Part shown: positions 1 through 9,418 of the stretch, piece after piece
Layout of the letters: the number at the start of each line of letters is the position of its first letter
Numbering within the stretch: position 1 is the stretch's first letter
Source of the DNA: Sphingomonadales bacterium
GTDB taxonomy: Bacteria > Pseudomonadota > Alphaproteobacteria > Sphingomonadales > Sphingomonadaceae
Direction: 5' to 3'
Assembly: GCA_012032285.1 (NCBI GenBank)
Contig: JAAURJ010000031.1
Location: 1 to 35,350 of the forward strand
DNA length: 35,350 bases
The notes under the pieces: generated by a model
What the model saw: the letters and a program-made list of their open reading frames with translations, nothing else
What the model was told of the DNA's origin: nothing
The model's database searches: none
Made by a program: the position numbers and the translations under genes

Positions 1-2
1 GA

Positions 3-3000
3 GCGCCAGCGGGTCCGATGGAGGTGCCCTTGCTGCGCACCCATATGCAGGGCATGATGGCCAAATTCGGCTTTGATCCTGCGGGCCATGCCGGAAAGGC
101 GATGACCCATGTGTTGACCGCGTTGCCGCATGATTTGCTCGTGTCGCTGCGCCCCAATGATTTGGAGCGGGTGACATTAACCGCCATGTCGCTGACCGAT
201 AGGCCGCGGCCCAAATTGCTTGCCGTGCGTTCGCCTTTGGGGCGGCATTTATTTGTCTTTGTCTGGTTACGCCGCGATGATGTGTCAACGGCGATGCGGC
301 AGGCAATTTCGAATATGCTGACCGATGCAGCGGATGCCAATCTGCTTGGCTGGTCAATTACGCTGGAGGATGCGGGGATCGCCCTGATCCGTTATACGCT
401 CGACCTGCCGGACCGGTCGGTTAAGGTGGATGAGGCCGCACTCGACCGGAAATTGGAAATGATGGTGCGCGGATGGGAACCGGCGGTTGAGGCGGAATTG
501 GCAAGGCAGCTCGGCGATAAACGCGCCGCCGCCATGCTGGTCCATTATGGCAAGGCATTTCCTGCTGATTACCGTGCTGCCTATAGCATAGAGGAAGCGG
601 CGCAGGATATGTTGTGCCTAGTGCAGATGGAGCGTGAACAGGGCAAAATTGTCCGCTTGCATGATGCCATTCACGATGACCCTAAAAAACTCGGCCTGAA
701 AGTCTATAATGCGGGCGGGGCCTTGCCGTTAAGCGATATTGTACCCGCGCTTGAAAATTTTGGCTTCACTGTAATCGAAGAATCCCCCCGCTCACTGGAT
801 GAAGGCAAGCTTGCCTATATCCATGATTTCACCTTACAACTGAAAGCCGGGGTAGACAGCGCCGCCGTCATGGCACGGGCCGGGATATTGGAATCGGCGT
901 TGGCCGATGTGCTGGACGGCGATGCGGAAAATGATGCCTTTAATCAGTTGATTGTCGCCGCCGGGCTAGACCAGCAGGCGGTGTTATGGCTCCGGGCATG
1001 GTTCCGCTATTTGCGGCAAACAGGCCTAAGTTACGGCCTGTTCAATGTCGTCGATGCGCTCGCGAAAAACCCTGCAGTGACAAGGGGCATTATCGCGCTG
1101 TTTGAAGCCTTGCATGATCCCAAGGCGAAAGAGGACCGGCAAAACCGCGGCAAAGCTGGATAAGGCAATTGACAACGGCCTTGCCGCCATAGCTGCGATT
1201 GACGAGGATCGGGTGCTGCGCCTCTTGCGGGCAGTGGTATTGGCGACTGTGCGTAGCAATGCCTTTGCGCCTGCCGCTGCTTTGGCATTGGCGTTCAAAT
1301 TGGATAGCGCGAAAATTCCGGGCCTTCCCGAACCTAAGCCATGGCGAGAGATATGGGTATATAGCCCGCGTGTCGAAGGCATTCATTTGCGCGCCGGACC
1401 GGTGGCACGCGGCGGGCTTCGCTGGTCCGACCGGCGCGATGATTTCCGCACCGAAATATTGGGTTTGATGAAGGCGCAGAGGGTGAAAATGCGGTCATTG
1501 TCCCGACGGGGGCCAAGGGCGGATTTTATCCCAAGCGGCTGCCGGATATGCGCATCGACCGTGACGCTTGGTTTGAAGAAGGCCGGGAAAGCTATCGTTT
1601 GTTCATCCGCACCTTGTTGTCGGTGACCGATAACATTGTGGACGGAAAGATTGTGCATCCGGCGGATCTTGTCATTCACGACGGCGATGATCCCTATTTC
1701 GTGGTTGCCGCCGACAAAGGCACGGCGACTTTTTCGGATACCGCCAATGCCATTGCGCACGACCAGAATTTCTGGCTTGGCGACGCTTTTGCAAGCGGCG
1801 GATCGGTCGGTTATGATCATAAGACGATGGGGATTACCGCCAAGGGCGGCTGGATATCGGTGCAGCGGCATTTTGCCGAAATGGGCATTGATGTGCAAAA
1901 ACAGCCCGTTACCGCTGCTGGTATCGGCGATATGTCGGGCGATGTGTTCGGCAACGGAATGCTGTTGTCAAAGGCGATCAAACTGGTTGCCGCTTTTGAC
2001 CATAGGCATATTTTTATCGACCCCGATCCTGATCCCGCCAAAAGCTGGAAAGAGCGCAAACGGCTATTCGAACTACCGCGTTCCTCATGGGAGGATTATA
2101 ACCCCAAATTATTATCCAAAGGCGGCGGCGTTTTTTCGCGCGGCGCAAAAACGGTGAAGGTCAGCGGCGAAATCGTTAAACTGCTGGGCTTGGATAAAAA
2201 GGAAATGGAACCGGCCGATCTGATCCGTGCGATATTGAAAAGCAATGTGCAGTTGATCTGGTTTGGTGGTATCGGCACCTATGTAAAGGATGATAGCGAA
2301 AGCAATAGCGAGGTCGGCGATCACGCCAATGACGCCATCCGCGTCAACGCCGATGATCTGCGGGCAAAGGTGATCGGCGAAGGTGCTAACTTGGGCGTGA
2401 CACAGGCAGGTCGGATCGGCTTTGCCCTGAATGGTGGGCGGATCAACACCGACTTTATCGACAATAGTGCAGGAGTGGATTGTTCGGATAATGAGGTGAA
2501 TATCAAAATCGCGCTAGGCAGTGACATGGCGGCAGGCCGGTTAAAAGACAGCGTCCGGGTGAAGCTGCTCGCCAGTATGACCGACGATGTCGCGCATCTG
2601 GTGCTGGAGGATAACCGGCTGCAAACGCTGGCGCTATCGGCAGCCGAAGCGGGCGGTGCTCAGGATTTGCCCGCCTATGTGCGCTTGATTGAGACATTTG
2701 AGGCGGCGGGCAAGCTCGACCGCGCGGTTGAGGGGTTATCGCAAAATGACGATCTGCTCCGCCGCGCTGCTGAAGAAAAAGGGCTGATGCGCCCGGAATT
2801 ATCGGTTTTGCTTTCCACCGCAAAGTTGATGGTACAGGACGGGATTGAAAATGCCGCCTTTGTCACCGATGATGCGATGTTGGACGAGCTTTATGCCGCC
2901 TTTCCCGGTGCCATGATAAAGCGGCATAAGGGAGCAATAGAAAATCACCGGCTGCGCCCGCAAATTATTGCGACAAAGCTGGCCAACCGGATGATCAACC

Positions 3001-3785
3001 GGCTTGGGATGTTGCACCCGTTCGAACTGGCCGAAGAGGAAGGGTGCAGCCTTGGCGAAGTGGCTTATGCCTTTACCCTTGCTGACCGGCTATTCGGACT
3101 GAGTGCGATTTGGCAGGCGATTGACGGGCAAAAGATGGATGAGACAGCACGGCTTGGCTTGCTGCGCGAACTTGCCACCGAAGTGCGGGCGCAAATGGCC
3201 GATATAATCCGTAATAATACGCCTGGCCGCCGCATAGGTGATACACTCGCCCTTTACTGCCCCGTGGTGGAGCAGCTTTCGGGTGCGCGCGGCCAATTGC
3301 TGTCCAAGGATGCAAGAACCATCACCGAGAATTTCGGCAAACGGATGATTGAAGCGGGCGCCCCTTCCAAAATTGCTGGTCAGATTATGCAGTTGGCGCA
3401 GATGGATGGCGCGATAGGCCTTACCGCTCTGGCCTGTGAACAGGGGGGTGATGTCATCCGGCTGACACAGGCCTTCACTGCACTGGGTGATGCGCTTGGC
3501 CTCGGCTGGGCACAGGGCGCGGCGATGCAAATGGACCCAAAGGATCCGTGGGAGCGTTTGTTGGTTGCAGGGTTAGCCCGTGATTTTCAGGAAATTCGTC
3601 TCGATTTCTTGCGCCAAGGCAAAAAAGGCGACCCCGCAGAAAAGACTGCGAAATGGTTGCAAGACAATAGCGCCAATGTCGAAAAATTCCGCGCGATGAT
3701 CGATCGTGCTCGTTCCAATATGGCCCCGTCCCCTGCCATGCTCGCACAAATAGCGGGACAGGCAAGAAGCCTATTGGGGCGGTAG
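3..3785 (+). CDS. gdhB: NAD-specific glutamate dehydrogenase, large type (5' end outside window; two frameshifts)
   Basis: NAD-dependent oxidative deamination of glutamate to 2-oxoglutarate and ammonia, in the cytoplasm. The reading frame is open from base 3, so the N-terminus lies left of the window. About 1260 residues are present of a family usually near 1550-1600. Hallmarks seen are VARGGLRWSDRRDDFRTE, KGGFYPKRLPD, IGDMSGDVFGNGML, WFGGIGTYVK and VIGEGANLGVTQAGRIG. The frame changes twice. Near 1145-1163 it shifts by one position (one extra base or two missing; a lost GC in the CGCGG at 1146-1150 would repair it). At the AAAA run 1486-1489 one missing A would give RVKNAVIVPTGAKGG, the family consensus. 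The 340 bases between are conserved only in the third frame, so these are two separate events. Sequencing error is the simplest reading; a decayed gene cannot be excluded. Confidence 0.93.
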
Positions 3786-3808
3786 GGTGATGGCATTCTA
3801 TATCTTCG

Positions 3809-3889
3809 TCATTGCGAACGAAGAGAAGCAATCCTGTGTTGGGCTTACTGCTCTGGATTGCCGCGCCGTATTTGGCAGCTCGCAATGAC
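3809..3889. repeat. REP-like imperfect palindrome in intergenic region
   Basis: The left arm starts GTCATTGCGAACGAAG and ends GCAATCC (3809-3833). The right arm starts GGATTGC and ends CGCAATGAC (3854-3889). The outer nine and inner seven bases are inverted copies, with a diverged middle. From memory this GTCATTGCGAGC...GCAATCC pattern is a dispersed intergenic palindrome in alphaproteobacteria. It lies in the 226-base gap after the glutamate dehydrogenase gene, in which I see no gene. It could also act as a 3' transcript-end hairpin. Confidence 0.6.
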
Positions 3890-4011
3890 CATACTGCTTA
3901 TACAGAATATCGGTGCAGGGTGTTGTTCAAATGGACTGAATATCCAATGCGCTCAGACAAGTTTGTCGAAGCCATTTTGACGCTTTGAAAATAGATTTAC
4001 AGGTCTTTATC

Positions 4012-4605
4012 TTAGGCCTTTTCCATTGCCTGTTTGTAAATGCTGTTAAGCGGCCGTGCGAACAGCTTCATCACCATCGGTTCAAAAAATTCGAGCGGTA
4101 ATGTGTCATAATCGGCATCAAAGGCGGGACAGTCATATTTTTGTACAAATTCCTCTGTTGCGGTAAAAAATTTATGACCCCGAAACTGTTCGCGCATATC
4201 GGGATCAAGGCCGATATGATGGAAGAAATTCTTGCCCTGAAATATGCCATGATGCTGTACGATCCAGTGCAATTCTTCGGATATAAAGGGTTTCAGGATC
4301 GCAGCGGCAATATCGGGATGGTTATAGGCACCCAATGTATCGCCTATATCATGGACAAGGGCCATTACGACATAATCATCCGGCCTGCCGTCGCGGTACG
4401 CCCGCGTCGCGGTTTGCAGACAATGGGTCAGCCGGTCGACCGGAAAACCGCCATAATCCCCCGCTAATAAGCGCAGATGGTCCAAGACGCGCTGCCCACC
4501 ATTGGCGGCAAAAGGGATTTGTTCCTTGACGATGATCGCCCAATCTTCGGCGGTGCTTTCGGCCATGTCGCTGAAACCGGCGTGCGTGCCATCCTGTTGG
4601 TCCAT
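4012..4605 (-). CDS. HD-domain protein, PhnZ/phosphohydrolase-like
   Basis: A 197-residue cytoplasmic protein with an HD signature (LVHDIGD, H85 D86), an upstream histidine (H61) and a downstream QHHG (H118/H119). This is the metal-ligand layout of HD-superfamily proteins. The overall pattern (LTHCLQTATRAYRDG, then HDIGD, then HHGIFQG) resembles the small HD oxygenase/phosphohydrolase group containing PhnZ (di-iron organophosphonate oxygenase). The substrate cannot be read from sequence, and no phosphonate genes are nearby. The start is supported by AGGAGAG about 7 bases upstream. It is transcribed alone, divergently from the histidine kinase gene, with a 94-base gap that must hold both promoters. 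Confidence 0.75.
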   Translation of the reverse strand: MDQQDGTHAGFSDMAESTAEDWAIIVKEQIPFAANGGQRVLDHLRLLAGDYGGFPVDRLTHCLQTATRAYRDGRPDDYVVMALVHDIGDTLGAYNHPDIAAAILKPFISEELHWIVQHHGIFQGKNFFHHIGLDPDMREQFRGHKFFTATEEFVQKYDCPAFDADYDTLPLEFFEPMVMKLFARPLNSIYKQAMEKA

Positions 4606-4699
4606 AGTCTCTCTCCTATTTCCTAATCAGATGCTATCATCATGCCGTATATAAAAACAAGGGCTTCTAGTGCGGCCCATTAAACGCTAGATAAAGCCT

Positions 4700-5891
4700 A
4701 TGGCGGTTATCGAACTTACCGAGCAGCCCTTCTTTTCCAATAAGAACAGGGCCTTTTGGAATTTGCACAGCGCGGGCTGGGCGGGCGCAATTGCGCTGCG
4801 TGCGGCATCGGCGCTAGCAGGTGGGCAACAACTAAGTTTCCTCGTTACCCTGCTGATTTCGGCGGTTACAGGCTATTCTGTTTCGCTGCTTCTATCGGTG
4901 GTTTACCGGTCGGTAATTGACCGCCGCCCGATTGTGACGTGGAGCGTGACTTTGCTCGCGGTGGCGCTTGGCTCTGGGTTATATGCTTATATTGATGCCT
5001 GGGTGAATCAGACGATGCGGCCAACGGCGGAGGGGTCTCCTTTTGTTCAGCTTTGGCTTGCCGCGCTATATATTGACGGCATTTTGCTCGGTGCATGGTC
5101 AGCGCTTTATTATGCGATCAACTTTTTTGTCCGCGCCGAGGAACAGCAGGATCAAATGCTGCGGCTGGAGGCGCAGGCGACATCTGCGCAGCTCACCATG
5201 CTGCGGTATCAATTGAACCCGCATTTCCTGTTCAATACGTTGAACAGTATTTCGACCCTAGTGTTGCTCAAACAGACAGAGCAGGCCAATGCGATGTTGT
5301 CGCGGCTATCATCTTTCCTGCGCTTCACCCTGATCAATCAGGCGGAGGCCAAGGTTCCAATTTCGCAGGAAATCGAAACGCTAAAGCTTTATCTGGAAAT
5401 TGAAAAATGCGGTTCGAAGAAAGGCTTCTCCGAAATTTGACATTGATCCTGCCGCGCAAGATGCGCTGGTGCCTTCTTTGCTGCTACAGCCGTTGGTAGA
5501 AAATGCGATCAAATATGCGGTTACGCCTAAGGAAGAGGGCGCAGATATTGCCGTTTCGGTTCAACTGGCCGGTAAAAAAATTCGGATCACCGTTTCGGAC
5601 AGCGGACCGGGATTGCAAGAAGGGCAGAGTGATCCCAAGATTTCTACCGGCGTCGGCATGGCCAACACAAGGGAGAGATTGATGCAAGCATATGGGGATG
5701 CACAGATTTTCCGGCATGGTAAAAGCACGTCTGGCGGATTTGAGGTTTTCATCGAAATGCCCTATCAAACCAAAAAGGCGATGGCGGCATTGGAAGCTGC
5801 CAAGATGGACAAAGGCAGTGACGCCGCCACTATAGCAAATGATACAGGGACCAAATCGGGGGCTATTGCGCAAGGAGCAATAACTACATGA
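4700..5891 (+). CDS. LytS/AlgZ-type sensor histidine kinase (two frameshifts)
   Basis: Membrane sensor kinase of the His_kinase (PF06580) type. Residues 25-145 contain several hydrophobic membrane segments. A short coiled linker (EEQQDQMLRLEAQ) leads to the phosphoacceptor motif LNPHFLFNTLNSIS (H175). The C-terminal ATPase half has the N-box LVENAIKYAV and the G-box motifs SDSGPGL and GVGMANTRERL. The gene is split: the first frame stops at 5440 and the ATPase half resumes in another. A short piece of a third frame between them encodes the conserved EKMRFEERL. Missing single bases at AAAAA 5403-5407 and near CC 5430-5431 repair it exactly, giving about 397 residues. The stop overlaps the regulator start (ATGA), so the two are co-translated partners. 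Confidence 0.88.
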
Positions 5892-6688
5892 CCATCCGTA
5901 CCATATTAGTCGATGATGAAAAACTGGCCGTGCAGGGCTTACAGCTTCGCCTAGAGCCATTTTCGGACATTGACATTGTCGCCACTTGCCATAATGGCCG
6001 CGATGCTATTCGCAAGATTAAGACACTGAAGCCCGATCTGGTATTTTTGGATATCCAAATGCCCGGTTTTGACGGATTTTCCGTGGTTCAAGGGGTGATG
6101 GATATTGATCCACCGCTTTTCGTTTTTGTCACCGCCTATAGCGAGCACGCCATCCGTGCTTTTGAAGCGGAAGCGATTGATTATCTTATGAAACCAGTAG
6201 AACCGGACCGGCTTGCCGATACCATGGACAGGATCCGGGGGCGGCTGTCCGAACGGCGCAGCACCGAGGAAATTGAAAGACTGCGTAATGTGATCAACGA
6301 GGTTGCCCCCGATGCCGCCAACAACCTGCCGCCTGCAGAAGAAGAGGTAACGGCCAGCCGCTATGAAAAGCTGATCAACGTCAAAGACCGTGGCCAGATT
6401 TTCCGCGTCGATGTCGACAGTATCGAACGCATTGATGCGGCAGGTGATTATATGTGCATTTATACTGCCGACAACAGCCTGATCCTGCGCGAAACGATGA
6501 AAGACCTTGAAAAACGCCTTGATCCCCGCACATTCCAGCGGGTGCATCGCTCGACTATCGTCAATCTGGATCAGGTGCGGCAGGTGAAGCCGCATACCAA
6601 TGGCGAGTGTTTTTTGGTGCTCGAATCCGGTGCGCAGGTAAAGGTCAGCCGCAGCTACCGGGATGTGGTCGCCCGTTTTGTACATTGA
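5888..6688 (+). CDS. LytTR-family response regulator
   Basis: A 266-residue two-component regulator. The receiver domain (about 3-120) has acidic residues D9/D10 (LVDDE), phosphoacceptor D55 (LVFLDIQMPG), a switch threonine in FVTAYS and the lysine in YLMKPV. The LytTR DNA-binding domain (about 158-266) has the usual features, including VHRSTIVNL and ESGAQVKVSRSY. It overlaps the kinase gene by four bases, so it is almost certainly the cognate regulator. Targets are unknown. The genes it sits with (phosphatase-like, GST) do not define a stimulus. LytTR sites are short imperfect direct repeats and I did not find a convincing one in the window. Confidence 0.95.
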   Translation: MTIRTILVDDEKLAVQGLQLRLEPFSDIDIVATCHNGRDAIRKIKTLKPDLVFLDIQMPGFDGFSVVQGVMDIDPPLFVFVTAYSEHAIRAFEAEAIDYLMKPVEPDRLADTMDRIRGRLSERRSTEEIERLRNVINEVAPDAANNLPPAEEEVTASRYEKLINVKDRGQIFRVDVDSIERIDAAGDYMCIYTADNSLILRETMKDLEKRLDPRTFQRVHRSTIVNLDQVRQVKPHTNGECFLVLESGAQVKVSRSYRDVVARFVH

Positions 6689-6694
6689 CGCATC

Positions 6695-7186
6695 ATGGCA
6701 TCATCTCGGCTCGAACAGATTTTCAACTTTCGGCGTATTGATGGACGATTGACAATTTCAGGGCAACCCAGCGAAGAACAACTGACGATGCTGCGCGATG
6801 ATGGGGCGGAGGTGATTGTAAACCTTGGATTGCACAGCCATGAAAAAGCGTTGCCAGATGAACCTGCTAGCTGCGCCAAATTGGGTCTGGAATATATTCA
6901 TATCCCTGTCGCTTTCGATGCCCCGACCGAAAAAGACTATCAGGATTTTCGCGAAGTCATGGCTGCACAAAAGAACAAACGGATACATATTCACTGCATC
7001 ATCAATGCACGGGTGACAGCTTTCTTTCACCGTTATGGAATTGAAACCGGCTTGTTCGGTACAAATGAAGCCGCCGCATTGTTAGAAAGCGTCTGGCGTC
7101 CTGGCGGTATATGGGCAGAATTTTTGAACAATGATAAACGGCGAACGCTTGATCATGAATTTTGCGGGCGAGACTATAATATGTAA
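6695..7186 (+). CDS. Protein tyrosine phosphatase-like protein (CX4R signature loop)
   Basis: A 163-residue cytoplasmic protein of the small PTP/DSP-like family, related to the phosphatase-like domain of beta-lactamase-hydrolase-like proteins. It opens with FNFRRIDGRLTISGQPSEEQ, the typical start of that family. The candidate P-loop is HIHCIINARVTAF, in which the Cys and Arg are separated by four residues. Classical PTPs have five (HCX5R). I recall HCAANYRVS-like loops in this family, so the short spacing is probably a family trait and catalysis is uncertain. It starts seven bases after the response-regulator stop, without a clear ribosome site, suggesting coupled translation in that operon. 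Confidence 0.7.
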   Translation: MASSRLEQIFNFRRIDGRLTISGQPSEEQLTMLRDDGAEVIVNLGLHSHEKALPDEPASCAKLGLEYIHIPVAFDAPTEKDYQDFREVMAAQKNKRIHIHCIINARVTAFFHRYGIETGLFGTNEAAALLESVWRPGGIWAEFLNNDKRRTLDHEFCGRDYNM

Positions 7187-7241
7187 CATAGCCCAGCATA
7201 TTTGCGAAAAAACAAATGAACAAATAACAGGACTCATCATT

Positions 7242-8108
7242 ATGACCGAATATACTCCGCCAAAAATCTGGACATGGGACAAGGAAAGCGGAGGACGTTT
7301 TGCGAGTATCAATCGGCCGATTGCCGGGTCTACCCACGATAAGGAATTGCCGGTCGGGAAGCATCCGTTTCAGCTTTACTCGCTGGGCACGCCCAATGGC
7401 GTCAAGGTTACGATTATGTTCGAAGAACTGCTCGCCGCCGGGCATAAGGGCGCCGAATATGACGCTTGGCTGATCAATATCGGTGAAGGCGATCAATTTG
7501 GCAGCGGTTTTGTGAAAGTTAACCCCAACAGCAAAATTCCCGCATTGATGGACCATAGCGTCACGCCGCCCCTTCGCCTGTTTGAATCGGGGTCGATGCT
7601 GATTTACCTTGCCGAAAAATTCGGCGCATTTCTATCTGGCGATCCGGTGATCCGCGCACAGACGCTGAACTGGTTGATGTGGCAAATGGGCAGTGCGCCA
7701 TTTTTGGGCGGCGGTTTTGGCCATTTCTATGCCTATGCCCCTGAAAAATACGAATATCCAATCAACCGCTACGCCATGGAGGTAAAGAGGCAAATGGATG
7801 TGCTGGACCGGCATTTGGCGGGCAATGAATATTTTGCAGGTGACGATTATAGCATCGCCGATATGGCCATTTATCCCTGGTATGGGGCCATGGCGCGCGG
7901 CATACTCTATGATGCCGCCGAATTTCTTCAGGTGCAGGAATATGAAAATGTGCTGCGCTGGACAAAGCTGGTTGGCGGGCGGGAAGCGGTGAAGCGCGGC
8001 ACGATGGTCAACCGCACCTTTGGCGAGCCATCCAGCCAATTGCGCGAACGCCATGATGCCAGTGACTTTGATACCAAAACGCAGGATAAGCTGGAACCCG
8101 CGCAATAA
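7242..8108 (+). CDS. yghU: YghU-type glutathione S-transferase / glutathione-disulfide reductase
   Basis: A 288-residue cytoplasmic thiol-redox enzyme of the Nu-class GST group (E. coli YghU/YfcG relatives), which reduces disulfides with glutathione. Visible are the family-specific N-terminal extension (TPPKIWTWDKESGGRFASIN and NRPIAGSTHDKELPVGKHP), the thioredoxin-like half with LYSLGTPNGVKVTIMFEEL, VNPNSKIPALMD and the glutathione-contacting ESGSMLIYLAEK, then the helical half with YSIADMAIYPWYG. The ATG at 7242 is chosen over upstream in-frame codons because the family N-terminus begins here and an AGGAC lies 8-10 bases before it. It may be read from the upstream regulator/phosphatase operon (55-base gap) or from its own promoter. 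Confidence 0.93.
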   Translation: MTEYTPPKIWTWDKESGGRFASINRPIAGSTHDKELPVGKHPFQLYSLGTPNGVKVTIMFEELLAAGHKGAEYDAWLINIGEGDQFGSGFVKVNPNSKIPALMDHSVTPPLRLFESGSMLIYLAEKFGAFLSGDPVIRAQTLNWLMWQMGSAPFLGGGFGHFYAYAPEKYEYPINRYAMEVKRQMDVLDRHLAGNEYFAGDDYSIADMAIYPWYGAMARGILYDAAEFLQVQEYENVLRWTKLVGGREAVKRGTMVNRTFGEPSSQLRERHDASDFDTKTQDKLEPAQ

Positions 8109-8127
8109 TAGCGGCTATTTCAATATA

Positions 8128-8153
8128 GGCCCGCGCGTTACCGTTACCGGGCC
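8128..8153. terminator. Possible bidirectional terminator hairpin
   Basis: GGCCCG (8128-8133) and CGGGCC (8148-8153) form a 6-bp GC stem with a 14-base loop. It sits between the convergent GST and lipoprotein genes and only a short TTT follows. Position supports a terminator; the weak T-run argues against a strong one. Confidence 0.35.
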
Positions 8154-8163
8154 TTTGGTGGGT

Positions 8164-8511
8164 TCATTGGCGGCAATGATTTTTGGCGACCTCCTTTTCC
8201 ACAGCATCGGCGGCCTCCATGTTCGCGGTGTCGGCGCAAACTGCCTTTTCGCCTTCGCGGCCCCAAGCCTGTTCTTTCACAGAAAAATCACCCTTACGGC
8301 TTTCAAGCACCGCTTTGACCGCAGCATAGCTTTTGCCGTCTATACCGGCGGCATAGCTGCCGAATAATATCTCCAAGGTGCAGCGTTGGCCGAACATATC
8401 TTCGAAAAAGCTGCCCTTCGCATCGCCTTCGGTCACCGGACGCTGCGGCGGTTGGCAGGCGCACAGCAAAGCGAGTGCGAATAGGATCTGGGGGCATTTA
8501 TATCCGGTCAT
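8164..8511 (-). CDS. Small hypothetical lipoprotein
   Basis: A 115-residue protein with a hydrophobic N-terminus and a lipobox-like ALLCAC, which would place the lipidated cysteine at C19. It is therefore likely an envelope lipoprotein. The mature part is hydrophilic, with three further cysteines (QRCTLEI, AVCADTA, KNHC) that could form a disulfide. No known family is recognised. The ATG overlaps the tadA stop by four bases (ATGA), so it is co-transcribed and probably translationally coupled to tadA. It ends 55 bases from the convergent GST gene. Confidence 0.6.
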   Translation of the reverse strand: MTGYKCPQILFALALLCACQPPQRPVTEGDAKGSFFEDMFGQRCTLEILFGSYAAGIDGKSYAAVKAVLESRKGDFSVKEQAWGREGEKAVCADTANMEAADAVEKEVAKNHCRQ

Positions 8512-8963
8512 CGGCGGTCCTTAAAAAAACGGGTTAGCAGAGCGGCGGCTTCATCAGCGGCAAGCCCTGCATAGATTTCGGGGCGGTGGTGGATGGTGGG
8601 CTGCGTAAATAGTTTCGGGCCGTGCGCAACCGCGCCGCCCTTTGCATCATCGGCGCCATAATAAAGCCTGCCGATACGTGCATGGGCAATGGCGCCCGCG
8701 CACATGGCGCACGGCTCCAGTGTTACCCACAAGTCGCAACCGATCAGCCGGTCGCTGCCCAGCGCCTGTGCGGCGTCTCTGATTGCGGCGATTTCGGCAT
8801 GGGCGGTGGGATCATGCGCCGCCATGGGCCGGTTTGCGCCGCGCCCGACAATCTCGCCATTTTTGACGATCACTGCACCTACGGGAACCTCGCCTGCCTC
8901 TGCGGCTTGCCGGGCCAGACGCAGCGCTTCATCCATAAATTTGCGGGCATGGGTTAGGGGCAT
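8508..8963 (-). CDS. tadA: tRNA(adenine34) deaminase TadA
   Basis: Deaminates A34 to inosine in the anticodon of tRNA-Arg(ACG). It is cytoplasmic, zinc-dependent and generally essential. The 151-residue protein has the deaminase signature HAE (H55, E57, proton shuttle) and PCAMC (C85, C88, zinc ligands), with VPVGAVIV and the conserved GRGANRPMAAHDPTAHAE stretch. Length is normal. It is the first gene of a two-gene operon with the lipoprotein and is divergent from rpmB. Confidence 0.96.
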   Translation of the reverse strand: MPLTHARKFMDEALRLARQAAEAGEVPVGAVIVKNGEIVGRGANRPMAAHDPTAHAEIAAIRDAAQALGSDRLIGCDLWVTLEPCAMCAGAIAHARIGRLYYGADDAKGGAVAHGPKLFTQPTIHHRPEIYAGLAADEAAALLTRFFKDRR

Positions 8964-9094
8964 GGCGTTTCCATAGGGATATTAGCGGCATTTTGCTATA
9001 TCCAAAGCTTGACCTTTTGCCCGGACAAGGTTAGTGGCAGCGACTTTCCGGGGACATTGATTCCCGGCCATGTTCAAATAATAGGAATTCCATT

Positions 9095-9385
9095 ATGTCG
9101 CGTATTTGCGAATTGACCGGCAAAGGCCGCCTTGTGGGCCATAATGTTAGCCACGCCAATAACAAGACGAAGCGCACCTTCCTGCCCAATTTGCAGAAAG
9201 TGACCCTGCTTTCCGATTCGCTGGAACAGGGGTTCAAATTCCGCGTATCGACATCGGGCCTTCGTTCGGTGGAGCATGTTGGCGGCCTTGATAACTGGTT
9301 GCTTAAAACATCCGACACCAAGCTGAGCGACAATGCACGCAAGGTGAAGAAACAAGTCGCCAAGAAAACGGCAGAAGCGGCTTAA
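9095..9385 (+). CDS. rpmB: 50S ribosomal protein L28
   Basis: Ribosomal large-subunit protein of 96 residues. It shows the L28 signature [20 protein letters not shown], the NNKTKR motif, FLPNLQ and a C-terminal basic tail typical of the longer alphaproteobacterial form. The start is supported by TAGGAATT about 8-12 bases upstream. It is a single gene with a strong terminator hairpin 47 bases downstream. The 131-base gap to tadA carries both promoters; TTGACC at about 9009 is a possible -35 box, but no good -10 follows at the right spacing. Confidence 0.98.
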   Translation: MSRICELTGKGRLVGHNVSHANNKTKRTFLPNLQKVTLLSDSLEQGFKFRVSTSGLRSVEHVGGLDNWLLKTSDTKLSDNARKVKKQVAKKTAEAA

Positions 9386-9418
9386 ACATAATTTGCGGCC
9401 GCGCACGAGCGCGAGCGC

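Noticed and set aside
1102-1626. An independent small gene inside the glutamate dehydrogenase region
   Set aside because: Its sequence is the conserved middle of glutamate dehydrogenase in a shifted frame, with unrelated sequence at both ends.
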